A stretch of DNA of 64,000 nt, taken from NCBI RefSeq assembly GCF_023228785.1, contig NZ_JALOAN010000004.1, forward strand, positions 24,748 through 88,747, given 5' to 3'. Below the pieces are notes generated by a model. It worked only from the letters and a program-made list of their open reading frames with translations, was not told the DNA's origin and made no database searches. The stretch comes from Sulfurimonas sp. (GTDB lineage: Bacteria > Campylobacterota > Campylobacteria > Campylobacterales > Sulfurimonadaceae). The translations under genes were made by a program, and so were the position numbers. This document shows positions 32,540 through 41,398 of this stretch, in pieces (position 1 is the first letter of the stretch; the number at the start of each line of letters is the position of its first letter).

Positions 32540-33550
32540 ATGCTAATAGATGATAATTTTTTTATGTCTCTTGCAATAGATGAGGCTTGGAAATATCAAG
32601 GCTTAACATATCCAAATCCTGCAGTAGGTTGTGTCGCTGTTGGGGCAAATAAAGAGATCTTAGCAATAGAAGCTCACAAATGTGCAGGAATGCCTCACGC
32701 AGAGGTCTTGGCTCTTCGTAGTGCTTACTTTAAACTCACAAATGATGCTAAGATCTTAGATCTTGTAGATTCAAGCGAGATCCACAACTATCTACTTCTT
32801 AATAACAATAACTGCTTTAAAAATATCTCACTTTATAGTACACTTGAACCATGTTCGCATATAGGTAAAACTCCATCTTGTGCCTCACTTATCTCATCTC
32901 TTGGCATCAAAGAAGTCTTTATTGGCGTAGCTGATGCAAATGTAATTGCATCTGCTGGAGCTTCAATAATGCTTAAAAGTGGAGTTGATGTGAAATACAC
33001 AAGCCTGCAAAAAAGAGCACAAGACCTTATCTTGCCATTTAAAAGATTTAATAAAGATCAGTTTATATTTTTTAAATGGGCTCAAAGACTTAACGCTACT
33101 ACAGATTGTGGCACAATTAGCTCACAAAGCTCAAGAGTAAAAGTTCATGCTATGAGAGATGTTTGTGACTTGCTTATCATTGGCGGTAATACAGTAAGAG
33201 AAGATAGACCTACGCTTGATTCAAGGTTAGTACAAGGCAAGGCTCCAGATGTTTTGATACTCTCTAAAAGTACTAATTTTGATAAAAACATACCACTCTT
33301 TGGTGTGCCATCACGAGAGGTTTATGTAGAGGATAATCTTAGCAGAATTAAAAACTATAAAAATATCATGATAGAAGGTAGTTTTGCTATGTTTGAACTC
33401 ACCAAAGATATAGTTGATTATCATTTATGTTTTTTAGCTCCTACTATGGGTGGAAAAAATGGGTTTGAAGAAGCAAAGACAAGCTTTGAGATTTTATATA
33501 CAAACCAAGAAGACAAAGATATAATACTGTGGATGAAAAGGGAAATTTAA
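32540..33550 (+). CDS. ribD: bifunctional riboflavin deaminase/reductase RibD
   Basis: 336 residues. The N-terminal deaminase has the zinc motif HAE (in GMPHAEVLALRSA) and PC-x8-C (EPCSHIGKTPSCASLI). The C-terminal reductase (about 190-336) is recognisable by DLLIIGGNTVREDRPTLDSRL. Together they convert the diaminohydroxy-pyrimidinone nucleotide to the ribitylamino-uracil precursor of riboflavin. The reductase half is somewhat short and the deaminase carries a ~25-residue insertion (KILDLVDSSEIHNYLLLNNN). It is co-transcribed with rimP upstream and ubiE one base downstream. Confidence 0.93.
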   Translation: MLIDDNFFMSLAIDEAWKYQGLTYPNPAVGCVAVGANKEILAIEAHKCAGMPHAEVLALRSAYFKLTNDAKILDLVDSSEIHNYLLLNNNNCFKNISLYSTLEPCSHIGKTPSCASLISSLGIKEVFIGVADANVIASAGASIMLKSGVDVKYTSLQKRAQDLILPFKRFNKDQFIFFKWAQRLNATTDCGTISSQSSRVKVHAMRDVCDLLIIGGNTVREDRPTLDSRLVQGKAPDVLILSKSTNFDKNIPLFGVPSREVYVEDNLSRIKNYKNIMIEGSFAMFELTKDIVDYHLCFLAPTMGGKNGFEEAKTSFEILYTNQEDKDIILWMKREI

Positions 33551-33551
33551 T

Positions 33552-34292
33552 ATGCAAAAAGAAAATGTACAAAAGCAAGAAAAACAAGAAAAAATAGTCT
33601 CGATGTTTGACAATATAGCACCAACATATGACACTGCAAATCGTGTTATGAGTATGGGAGTTGACAAGAGCTGGAGACGCAAGGCTTGTGATTTGGCTTA
33701 TGAGTTTTATGCACAAGACTCAATAGATAAAATTGTAGATGTAGCTTGTGGAACTGGCGATATGATGAACTTTTGGAAGAGTAGATCTGAAGTGGCAGGT
33801 ATCGCAGTTGGTGAGATTGTCGGAGTAGATCCATCTGTTGGTATGGTTGATGTTGCAAGAAAGAAATTTCCTAAATTTAACTACCATATTTCAAAAGCTA
33901 CAGAGATCCCACTTCAAGATGCAAGTTCTGACTTTTTAAGTATCACATATGGTATTAGAAATGTAGTAGAGAGAAAAGAGGCTCTAGTTGAGTTTAACAG
34001 AGTTTTAAAAGATAATGGTCTTGTTATAATTCTAGAGTTTATGAAAAATGAAAACCCATCAATACTTGGTCGCATAAGAGATTTTTATATGAATAAGATC
34101 TTGCCAAAAGTAGGTGGATTTATATCTAAAAATTTAGAGGCTTATGAGTACTTACCAAACTCTATTGGAGATTTCTCAACAGTAGAAAATATGCAAAATG
34201 AGTTAAAAGATGCTGGATTTGAGATTCTTTATACAAAAAGTTTTTCTATGGATATTTCAACACTCATCATAGCGAGAAAGACTAAAGTCTAA
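33552..34292 (+). CDS. ubiE: demethylmenaquinone/ubiquinone methyltransferase
   Basis: A 246-residue class I SAM methyltransferase of the UbiE/MenG family. Diagnostic: MFDNIAPTYDTANRVMSMGVDKSWRR, the SAM motif VDVACGTGDMM and ITYGIRNVVERKEALVEFNRVLK. In this menaquinone-using group it would methylate demethylmenaquinone. It accompanies the aminofutalosine-deaminase-like gene at 37 kb in the same quinone pathway. It starts one base after the ribD stop. Confidence 0.94.
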   Translation: MQKENVQKQEKQEKIVSMFDNIAPTYDTANRVMSMGVDKSWRRKACDLAYEFYAQDSIDKIVDVACGTGDMMNFWKSRSEVAGIAVGEIVGVDPSVGMVDVARKKFPKFNYHISKATEIPLQDASSDFLSITYGIRNVVERKEALVEFNRVLKDNGLVIILEFMKNENPSILGRIRDFYMNKILPKVGGFISKNLEAYEYLPNSIGDFSTVENMQNELKDAGFEILYTKSFSMDISTLIIARKTKV

Positions 34293-34295
34293 GGT

Positions 34296-35483
34296 ATGAA
34301 TATACTCTCAGTCTCAAACTTAAACGAGCAGATCAAGACTCTTTTAGAGACTAGTTTTAGTCATGTTCTAGTCGAGGGAGAACTCTCTCGCATTACCTTT
34401 CACAACTCTGGTCATGTTTATTTTAGCATTAAAGACAGAGACTCAACCATCAGTGCTGTGATGTTTAGAGGAAATGCAACAAAGTTAAAGTTCCGTCTTG
34501 AAGAGGGAATGAAAGTTATTATAAATGCAGCTTTGACTCTTTACAAACCTCGTGGAGCTTATCAGTTAAACTGTTTTAACATTGAGCCATCAGGGCAAGG
34601 AGCGTTAGCCCTTGCTTATGAGCAGTTAAAGAAAAAGCTCTCATCTAAGGGTTATTTTGAGCCAAGTATAAAAAAAACTCTTCCAAAATTTCCTAAAAAA
34701 ATAGCCTTTATAACTTCGGCAACGGGTGCGGCCCTACAAGATATGCTAAGAGTGGCACAAACTAGATATAGAGCATTAGAAGTTGATATTTACGATGTTT
34801 TAGTTCAAGGTGAGAGCGCAGCCTCATCAATTGCAAATGCTATATCTATATCTGATACTAAAAAATATGACTTTATAGTTGTTGGTCGTGGTGGTGGAAG
34901 TATCGAAGATTTGTGGGCTTTTAATGAAGAGATAGTTGCAGATGCTATTTTTATGGCAAAAACTCCAATAGTCTCAGCAGTTGGTCATGAGATCGACTGG
35001 GTTATAAGTGACTTTGTAAGTGATCTAAGAGCACCAACTCCTAGTGCTGCTATGGAGATGACTCTACCAGACTCAAACGAGCTTTATCAAACACTAGATT
35101 CACTATCATTGCAACACACTCAGCTAATAATGCAAAAAATACAAAACTTACAACAAGAACTCTTACATCTTAACAAACTTTATAGTGTTAATTCAGTCGA
35201 TAAAAAACTATTTCAAAAGATAGAAGAGGTAAAACTTCTAAGAGAGTCATTTGCGAGTGCGATAAATCATAGAGTAAGTGTTGCTCAAAGTCAAGTTCAA
35301 AACCTACAAAAAATGCTAGAATCAAATCATCCAAAATACAAAAATAAAAAAGGCTTTGCACAGATCTCTTACAAATCTAAGCCCATAGATATAATAAGTT
35401 TAGAAGTTGGAGATGAGTTTTTAGCACAAACTCATGAGATAAGTATTTGTGCAAAGGTTATAAAAAAGGAAAAGATTATATGA
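34296..35483 (+). CDS. xseA: exodeoxyribonuclease VII large subunit
   Basis: A 395-residue nuclease subunit degrading single-stranded DNA. OB-fold domain at the N-terminus (LSVSNLNEQIKTLLETSF, VLVEGELSRI...SGHVYFSIKD). The catalytic domain carries the conserved ALQDMLRVAQTRY, VGRGGGSIEDLWAFNEE and SAVGHEIDWVISDFVSDLRAPTPSAA. A coiled-coil region follows (about 250-345). The TGA stop overlaps the next gene's ATG by four bases. The small subunit xseB is not seen in this window. Confidence 0.95.
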   Translation: MNILSVSNLNEQIKTLLETSFSHVLVEGELSRITFHNSGHVYFSIKDRDSTISAVMFRGNATKLKFRLEEGMKVIINAALTLYKPRGAYQLNCFNIEPSGQGALALAYEQLKKKLSSKGYFEPSIKKTLPKFPKKIAFITSATGAALQDMLRVAQTRYRALEVDIYDVLVQGESAASSIANAISISDTKKYDFIVVGRGGGSIEDLWAFNEEIVADAIFMAKTPIVSAVGHEIDWVISDFVSDLRAPTPSAAMEMTLPDSNELYQTLDSLSLQHTQLIMQKIQNLQQELLHLNKLYSVNSVDKKLFQKIEEVKLLRESFASAINHRVSVAQSQVQNLQKMLESNHPKYKNKKGFAQISYKSKPIDIISLEVGDEFLAQTHEISICAKVIKKEKII

Positions 35484-36079
35484 GTTATCCAGATTTTTTT
35501 AATAGTATAGAGACTATAAAAGTGAAAGATCCACTATCAGGGCTTTTAGGTGCATTTGACAAAGGTGAGTATGAGTTTTGTTATTTAGATGTTGTAAAAT
35601 CAGCAGGACACAGCTGTCCTACAGTTGCAGGTGCATATCTTGTAACAAAAGAGGCACTAAAAGCTCTATATAAAGATGAATTAGCACTTCGTGGAGAGAT
35701 AAAAGTAGAGTTTAAAGAGGCTTTAGAAGATGGCGTTGCTGGTGTTATAAGTAATGTTATCTCACAAATCACAGGTGCTACAGATGTGAGTGGTTTTAAA
35801 GGTCTAGCAGGAAAGTTCGCACGTCACTCTTTGATGGATTTTAACTCCAAGATAGACTCATCAGCTCGTTTTACAAGAGTAGATAGTGGTAAATGTGTAG
35901 ATGTTTACTATAACCCATCTTCCATTGCACCAGATGCTAAGATGCAAGAACTTATGCAAAAGATGATGAGTGGACAAGCCGAGCCACAAGAGATAAAAGA
36001 GTTTGGCGAACTTTGGCAAGATAGAGTGAAAAGAATTTTTGAAAATACAAGTAGTGTTGTGAGGGTTGTGGAGGTTTAG
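35480..36079 (+). CDS. FmdE-like protein
   Basis: A 199-residue protein with the FmdE-domain signature VVKSAGHSCPTVAGAYLVTKEAL (family: ..GH.CPg.a.G...). His and Cys in GHSC may bind a metal. FmdE was named from the molybdenum formylmethanofuran dehydrogenase operon of methanogens; bacterial relatives have no firm role. The C-terminal half has no motif I recognise. ATG at 35480 overlaps the xseA stop and follows AAAAGGAAAAG; an 11-codon upstream extension was rejected. Confidence 0.7.
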   Translation: MSYPDFFNSIETIKVKDPLSGLLGAFDKGEYEFCYLDVVKSAGHSCPTVAGAYLVTKEALKALYKDELALRGEIKVEFKEALEDGVAGVISNVISQITGATDVSGFKGLAGKFARHSLMDFNSKIDSSARFTRVDSGKCVDVYYNPSSIAPDAKMQELMQKMMSGQAEPQEIKEFGELWQDRVKRIFENTSSVVRVVEV

Positions 36080-36106
36080 AATAAACAGCATCAACCATAT
36101 ATATGC

Positions 36107-36154
36107 GTCACACCTCAGTAGAGGTGTGACGAGATGCAGAGGTGTGACGAGATG
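36107..36154. repeat. perfect 10-bp palindrome plus 18-bp direct repeat
   Basis: GTCACACCTC (36107-36116) and GAGGTGTGAC (36121-36130) form a perfect stem with loop AGTA. The right half with GAGATG is then repeated (GAGGTGTGACGAGATG at 36121-36136 and 36139-36154, period 18). It lies between the convergent FmdE-like gene and sppA and could act as a terminator-like structure, though no T-run follows. Confidence 0.85.
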
Positions 36155-36217
36155 GGAATGCTAACTAATGGCGTTATCCACGATGAACCTCGTAGATATG
36201 ATTTATAAACTACACTT

Positions 36218-37087
36218 TTATTTTAAAACTATAGATGGAAAATAAGTATGAAGAACAACCGCAGTAGAGGCAGTTAGCTTTTTCATAAACTTGTCAAACT
36301 TATCCTCTTTGTTCCAAACAGGATTTGCTACACCACTAAGACCAACAAGTCTCATTTTTGCATCATAACTAACTCCAAGAGAGTCTATTAAACCGACCTC
36401 TTTTGCTTGAGATGCTGTAAAGATGTGTGCATTTGCAAACGAATCTCTTTTTTTGATATCTAAACCTCTTGCATCTGCTACATCTAGAGTAAACATATCG
36501 TAAGTACCTTGAATAACCTTGTTTAGCTCATTTACCTCGTAAGCTTCCCACTCTCTGTTTGGAGTACCAACTTGCTTATACTTTCCAGCTTGAACACTTT
36601 GAGTCTTTATCCCGATTTTTTGCATAAGCTCACCAAAGTTTGCTCCTTGCATAATTACACCGATGCTACCAACCATAGATCCAGGGTTTGCAATGATCTC
36701 ATCTGCCCAGATGCTAGCATAGTAACTTCCACTTGCTAATGTTCCACTTGCATAAACAACTACAGGTTTTTTCTCTTTTAGTCTTTTTATAGCATAAGCT
36801 ATCTCGATAGAAGGAGAGACGGCTCCACCTGGGGAGTCAACAACAAGTAAAACACCTCTTATGTTATTGTTTGACTCTGCTTTTTCAATCTGATCTAAAA
36901 CCTCTGAGACTTCCATAATAGGACCGCTTAGGTTTATTTGCTGTAAGTTATTTGGAGTTAAATTTTCTTCACTCGATGGAGCAAAAATCAAAAACAAAAT
37001 AAGAACGAAAATCATAGCCTTGAAATGTTCTTGAATGAACTTCAATGTGGCACCTATGGGTGAAAATATCTTTTTTAAAAACTGCAT
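36218..37087 (-). CDS. sppA: signal peptide peptidase SppA, short form
   Basis: A 289-residue membrane-anchored Ser/Lys protease of the S49 family, degrading cleaved signal peptides. TM helix at about 22-40 (AMIFVLILFLIFA). The catalytic Ser is in ASGTLASGSYYASIWAD and the Lys in QAGKYKQVGTPNREW. VDSPGGAVSPSIEI is the conserved fold motif. Length corresponds to the single-domain (Bacillus-type) enzyme. It begins where the amidohydrolase gene ends (shared base 37087). Confidence 0.93.
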   Translation of the reverse strand: MQFLKKIFSPIGATLKFIQEHFKAMIFVLILFLIFAPSSEENLTPNNLQQINLSGPIMEVSEVLDQIEKAESNNNIRGVLLVVDSPGGAVSPSIEIAYAIKRLKEKKPVVVYASGTLASGSYYASIWADEIIANPGSMVGSIGVIMQGANFGELMQKIGIKTQSVQAGKYKQVGTPNREWEAYEVNELNKVIQGTYDMFTLDVADARGLDIKKRDSFANAHIFTASQAKEVGLIDSLGVSYDAKMRLVGLSGVANPVWNKEDKFDKFMKKLTASTAVVLHTYFPSIVLK

Positions 37088-38307
37088 TATTTACCTTTTA
37101 CTACTTTACCATTTATGTAAATTTTAGAGATATTATATCTATGTAAGATTAAATGAATTGCTAATTCTTCATTTGGTTCTTTTTCTAAATCTAGCACTAA
37201 CATATCAGCTGCTTTGCCCTCTTTGATCTCGCCTGTGTTTAGACCTAAAGCTTTTGCTGCATTTTTTGTAACACTCATTATAAGTTTTTTTGCAAGATCT
37301 TGTAATGGCATATTGTGGTGCATAAAAAGAGCTACTTTCATCTCTTCAAAAAGATCTAGTTTGTAGTTAGAACTAAGCCCATCAGTAGCACATACCCAGT
37401 TTATGTTTTTTGCTTCTAATTCTTGTAGATCTAGAGCACCGTTTCCTAAGAGTCGATTTGAAATTGGACAGTGGATGATAGTATGAGCGTTAGTTGCAAT
37501 GCTATTTAATTCATCTTCATTTGCTTTAACAGCGTGAGTTAGAAGAGTTTTATGAGTGTTGAAATGAGCTAAAAATTCACTAGAGTCACTTACATTTGCC
37601 TTTTGCTTTAAGAGTTTTTCAAAGAAATCTTTAAACTCTCCACTACTATTGTCAAGCCAAGCTCTCTCGTGCTCGCTCTCCATAAAGTGAGCAGTGAGCT
37701 TTAAGTCTTCATCCTTTACAATTTCAAGAGCTTTTTTTATTAAAATCGGATGAACAGAGTAGGGTGAGTGAATAGCAACTGCTGGATAAAATCCCTCTCT
37801 TTTTATGCTTTTAGATGCATCAAGCCTTGAGATAAAATCATCAAAGAGTGCATCTGCCATTGTAGCTTGAGAGCCGATTAGCTCATTGAAAAACAGAACA
37901 TTTTGAGGTGAAGATGCACAAGCTTCTAGATCCATTCCATGTGAGCTTATAGCTCCAAATGTTGTGATTCCAGACTCAAGCATAGACTCAATTGCTTTGC
38001 TCATACAAGCACTATCGCAACCACCAATAAGCTCTTGGCGATTTTCTATAACGCTATAGAGCCAGTTCATAAAGTCACCATAGCTTAGAGTAGTTTTGTT
38101 TGCACTAAACTCTATGTGAACATGAGAGTTTATAAGTCCTGGCATAATAAGTGAGTTTTCTTGAAGTTCTATTATCTCTGCATCTGGATATAGCTTTTTA
38201 AGTTCATCAAGTGGTGCTATTTTTTCTATGGTTTTATCGTAAGCTATAGCTTGGTTTTTTAATAGTAGATCTGGGGTATATATATAGTTTGGGGAGATTA
38301 TTTGCAT
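37087..38307 (-). CDS. amidohydrolase, probable aminofutalosine deaminase
   Basis: A 406-residue metal-dependent amidohydrolase. The metal site is HVHIE in LINSHVHIEFSANKTTLSYGDF, then ESEHERAW with Glu/His and a final Asp in CATDGLSSN. Epsilonproteobacterial relatives next to sppA (Cj0067, HP0267) were shown or predicted to deaminate 6-amino-6-deoxyfutalosine in the futalosine route to menaquinone. Cytosine/guanine or S-adenosylhomocysteine deaminases of the same superfamily are the alternatives. It is followed directly by sppA. Confidence 0.8.
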   Translation of the reverse strand: MQIISPNYIYTPDLLLKNQAIAYDKTIEKIAPLDELKKLYPDAEIIELQENSLIMPGLINSHVHIEFSANKTTLSYGDFMNWLYSVIENRQELIGGCDSACMSKAIESMLESGITTFGAISSHGMDLEACASSPQNVLFFNELIGSQATMADALFDDFISRLDASKSIKREGFYPAVAIHSPYSVHPILIKKALEIVKDEDLKLTAHFMESEHERAWLDNSSGEFKDFFEKLLKQKANVSDSSEFLAHFNTHKTLLTHAVKANEDELNSIATNAHTIIHCPISNRLLGNGALDLQELEAKNINWVCATDGLSSNYKLDLFEEMKVALFMHHNMPLQDLAKKLIMSVTKNAAKALGLNTGEIKEGKAADMLVLDLEKEPNEELAIHLILHRYNISKIYINGKVVKGK

Positions 38308-38342
38308 TTTTTATCTTTAGTTTAAAAGTTTGGTTGATTATA

Positions 38343-38370
38343 TTTAATAAGCTTTAAAAAGCTTATTAAA
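38343..38370 (-). terminator. AT-rich palindrome at the glycosyltransferase stop codon
   Basis: TTTAATAAGCTTT (38343-38355) and AAAGCTTATTAAA (38358-38370) are perfect inverted repeats with two bases between them. They include the TAA stop of the gene on the minus strand. This may be a terminator or an mRNA 3' end structure; a T-run after it is lacking. Confidence 0.4.
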
Positions 38371-39484
38371 GTGACTCTAGTTTTTCGTAAAGTTCTTTTG
38401 CCATTATCTTGTAGTTTCTTTTATGATGAAGCAGTTTTTCTTGTCCAGCGTGTCCCATTTTTGCAATATCTTCTTGACTCATATCTATGATGGAGCTTAA
38501 CTTCTTAGCTATTTCATCACTTTTAAACTCACAAAAAAGAGCATCTTCATCACTAAAGAGAGTGCGATTTTTAGGGTTGTCAGTTAGAAGTGTAGGAATC
38601 GCACAAGTGTAGTAGTCCATAGTTTTAGCTGGGATGGAAGTTGAGTAGATTTGGATGTTTGGTAGTAGAGCAATTCCCACATCACAAGCATCTATATGCT
38701 CTCTGAGTTCATCTAGCGTATCAGCTTTTAGGATAGTTATCTTATCGCTAATACTAGGATATTTTGCTATTACAGCTCTTGCAAATTCTGAGTCAAGCGT
38801 AGAAATATTTAGATGCCATTTTGCTCCATTTAGCTTAGAAAAAGCTACTAAAACTTTTTCAAAATCTCTTAGTGCATCAAGAGTTCCAACATAGATAAAG
38901 TGTCTCTCTTCTCCATCTGATTCTTTGTGTGGTTTAATCTTCGCTGGATCTAGTCCTGCAGGAAGCGGAAAGCTTAAAACACCACTATCTGCATAAAAAG
39001 TATCTTCCATATCTTTAGAAGTGGGCATAAAAATATCACATTGAGCTAAGAGATTTTTCTTACTTTGAGCTGTAAAATAGTTTTTTACGCTGTCTATAAA
39101 AGTGGCACTATTTTTTGCTTTTTGTGCCTCATAATACTCCTCTTTTTTAGGAAAAGAGAGTCTGTACCCAACTTTATATCCATACTTTTGTCTATTTGCT
39201 AAGACATCTTTTAGTATATCTGGCTTATTACGAACAAAAACATAGTCATATGAAGAGAGATCAACTCCTTTGGAATCAAGATAACAGCTTATCTCTTTTT
39301 TGTATTGAATGGGAACTACAAAGTCGTTCTCTTTTGCTTGAAAACTATTTTTAAACTTTGTAAAATATATAATATTTACATCTAAATACTCTTTTAAATA
39401 ACCTTTAAAAAGTGGTCCAACAGTGCCGTGTTCAGAATACTCTTGTTGATCTGTAATATATAAAAGCCTCTTTTTACTTTGCAT
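38366..39484 (-). CDS. glycosyltransferase
   Basis: A 372-residue GT-B-type protein. The C-terminal half has the nucleotide-sugar domain: HFIYVGTLDALRDFEKVLVAF (beta strand plus G-rich turn) and DVGIALLPNIQIYSTSIPAKTMDYYTCAIPTLLTD, which resembles the E-x7-E-type loop of GT4-like enzymes. Donor and acceptor are unknown. The start is ATG at 39484, with AAGGAG six bases upstream inside the mqo 3' end; a longer frame with two earlier ATGs was rejected. It overlaps mqo by 11 bases. Confidence 0.75.
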   Translation of the reverse strand: MQSKKRLLYITDQQEYSEHGTVGPLFKGYLKEYLDVNIIYFTKFKNSFQAKENDFVVPIQYKKEISCYLDSKGVDLSSYDYVFVRNKPDILKDVLANRQKYGYKVGYRLSFPKKEEYYEAQKAKNSATFIDSVKNYFTAQSKKNLLAQCDIFMPTSKDMEDTFYADSGVLSFPLPAGLDPAKIKPHKESDGEERHFIYVGTLDALRDFEKVLVAFSKLNGAKWHLNISTLDSEFARAVIAKYPSISDKITILKADTLDELREHIDACDVGIALLPNIQIYSTSIPAKTMDYYTCAIPTLLTDNPKNRTLFSDEDALFCEFKSDEIAKKLSSIIDMSQEDIAKMGHAGQEKLLHHKRNYKIMAKELYEKLESL

Positions 39485-40844
39485 CACCATCTCCTTGCAT
39501 ATTTTCATCTTCTACTAACTCATCATAGAAGAGTTTTTTGTTGAACTCATAACCCAAATATTCACAAATAACTTCTACATCACGAAGTGCATTTCCTAAA
39601 CATGAAGTTGCTCCCGGCGATGGTGTCATGTTAAAGATGATTCCTTCGCCTGTATTTATAGAGGCCTCTCCAAGCATAAGTTTTTGGTTTTTTTTATCTA
39701 AAATCTGAGGTCTAACTCCACCAAAACCTTTAGCATAAGATATGTCATCCTCACTTAGGGATGGAACTATTTTTTTTGCATCTTGGATAAAGAGTTTTTT
39801 GTTAATAAATGGAACTTCAAACATAAAGTTTTTAAGCACATAGTTTCTTATATCTGAGTCTTTAAGTAGATCATAAAAAATCTTTAAAACATTAGTGTCA
39901 AGCCTTAAAGTTTTGAAAAAATCAATATAAGTTCCAGGTTTAAATCTCTCTAGTTTTGGTAGCATTAAAGCAGTTGGACCAAAGCGAGTAAAGCCATTTA
40001 CTAAGATATCAGGATCTCCGTGCAAAGCAGCAAAAGGGAGTTTTGGGTTTTGTACCATATAAACTTTTCCATTTAGGATCTTACGGTTTGCCATATAAAA
40101 ACTACCAGCCATCGGAAGACAACCAAAATCAAGTCCATGCCCCATTTGGTGCGCAAGAAAAAGTGAATGAGCTCCAGCATCAACCACTACAAAATCAGCG
40201 GTAAACTGACTCATGGTAGTTTGTATATGATAAGTGCTACCAATCTTTTGGATCTCTTTTACTTCGTTGTTAAAAAAGATATCAGTTACCTTGTCCTTTA
40301 TCTTTAGCGTGTTGTCTATAAATGAATCACTCAAAGCTTTAAAGTCAACTGTTGTGTACTCGCCTTTTGCGCCCATTGCTACTATATCTTCAGGTCTCTC
40401 ATTGTGATTTTCATCAAAGATAACAGCAGGCTCAATGAGGGCTAGATCTTCTTTTGAGTAGAGCTCTAAATAGGGGTATAAAGACTTAAACTCTTTGTAG
40501 CGGTTTTTTATGTAAGTTACCTCTTCATAACCCACACCTAGTGCCATTTTTTGATGAGAAAATATCACTTTGTCTTGATATCCATGATTTAAACAGTATT
40601 TCTCAACCATTTTGGCAGTTCTTTTAACTTTTGTGGCTTTCTCCAAAGTATAGTTTGTCTCTATATCTCCGCAGTGAATTGTTTGTGAGTTTGCTGAGCC
40701 GTTTGAGTTTAGTGATGAGAGTGAACCATACTTCTCAAGCAGGCAGATACTTTGTACATTTGTGTATCGACCTAGCTCGTAAAACAGGGCAGATCCAGAC
40801 ACTCCGCCTCCTACTACTATAACATTGTAATGGTTTTGTGTCAT
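39474..40844 (-). CDS. mqo: malate:quinone oxidoreductase (FAD-dependent)
   Basis: A 456-residue membrane-associated flavoprotein that oxidises malate and reduces quinone. N-terminal FAD motif VIVVGGGVSGSALFYELGRY, then LEKYGSLSSLNSNGSANSQT and CGDIETNYTLEKATKVKRTA, which closely match C. jejuni Mqo as I recall it. The C-terminal half contains GFGGVRPQI and the FAD-site TPSPGATSCLGNA. This replaces or complements soluble malate dehydrogenase. It is the first gene of a pair with the glycosyltransferase, an unexpected partner. A TATAA lies upstream on the minus strand. Confidence 0.92.
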   Translation of the reverse strand: MTQNHYNVIVVGGGVSGSALFYELGRYTNVQSICLLEKYGSLSSLNSNGSANSQTIHCGDIETNYTLEKATKVKRTAKMVEKYCLNHGYQDKVIFSHQKMALGVGYEEVTYIKNRYKEFKSLYPYLELYSKEDLALIEPAVIFDENHNERPEDIVAMGAKGEYTTVDFKALSDSFIDNTLKIKDKVTDIFFNNEVKEIQKIGSTYHIQTTMSQFTADFVVVDAGAHSLFLAHQMGHGLDFGCLPMAGSFYMANRKILNGKVYMVQNPKLPFAALHGDPDILVNGFTRFGPTALMLPKLERFKPGTYIDFFKTLRLDTNVLKIFYDLLKDSDIRNYVLKNFMFEVPFINKKLFIQDAKKIVPSLSEDDISYAKGFGGVRPQILDKKNQKLMLGEASINTGEGIIFNMTPSPGATSCLGNALRDVEVICEYLGYEFNKKLFYDELVEDENMQGDGDAK

Positions 40845-40946
40845 AATCTCTCTTTATAGGGTGGTTTATTACTTGTTGTTATAAGATATTACGATAAAAA
40901 TCGTTTAAAAAAACTTAAAGTTTAAGATACAAAGAATAGAGTGTGA

Positions 40947-40952
40947 TATAAT
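40947..40952 (+). promoter_or_regulatory. -10 element before the small orf at 40989
   Basis: A perfect TATAAT (in GTGATATAATC) lies 37 bases before the ATG, with AAAGGAG between them. This supports an independent transcript for the 111-residue protein. Confidence 0.45.
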
Positions 40953-40988
40953 CTATCATTATTGAATATTATAAAAAAGGAGATTATT

Positions 40989-41324
40989 ATGAAGGAATAT
41001 GTAAAGTTTGAAAACTTAGAAGAAGAGTTTAGTGATTTATCTGAAGTTTTGAAAAATAGCTTACAAAGAGATATCTTATCTGTAAAAAAACTTCTAAAGA
41101 GTAGTGATAAATTTAAAAAACTATCTTTAGAGTTTCCTAAGCTTAAAGATGCCGAGTATGTTATCTTTTCAGAACATATGAAAGGAGAGTTCCATGAATC
41201 TGAAGCATATATTTTTATAGATGCTAAGGGTAGAGATATTTGTAATATCTCCGGAAGAGAGATGGATTTGTATGAAATGATTATAGATTGTGAAAATCTA
41301 ATATTAAAAAAACAGAGCTATTAG
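40989..41324 (+). CDS. hypothetical protein, 111 residues
   Basis: An acidic/basic mixed, probably helical N-terminal half (EEEFSDLSEVLKNSLQRDILSVKKLLKSS) is followed by a beta-rich segment (AEYVIFSEHMKGEFHESEAYIFIDAKGRDICNI). There is no signal peptide or membrane helix and I recognise no family. ATG at 40989 is preceded by AAAGGAG at five bases, so translation looks efficient. It is flanked by the divergent mqo and by aroQ 74 bases downstream. Confidence 0.7.
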   Translation: MKEYVKFENLEEEFSDLSEVLKNSLQRDILSVKKLLKSSDKFKKLSLEFPKLKDAEYVIFSEHMKGEFHESEAYIFIDAKGRDICNISGREMDLYEMIIDCENLILKKQSY

Positions 41325-41398
41325 TAGTGCAACTCTTTTTAATAATAGTTTTGTTAAAATAAGCTCTTGAAATTTAAGATTTACAAAAAAGGTAGAAA

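Noticed and set aside
33444..33858. Antisense open frames across the ribD/ubiE junction
   Set aside because: They mirror two clearly assigned genes, have no ribosome-binding sites and show low-complexity His/Leu/Phe-rich products.
37087..38307. Urease/cytosine-deaminase-type or atrazine chlorohydrolase function
   Set aside because: The neighbourhood with sppA and the sequence pattern match the epsilonproteobacterial aminofutalosine deaminases; the chlorohydrolase name is a legacy annotation.
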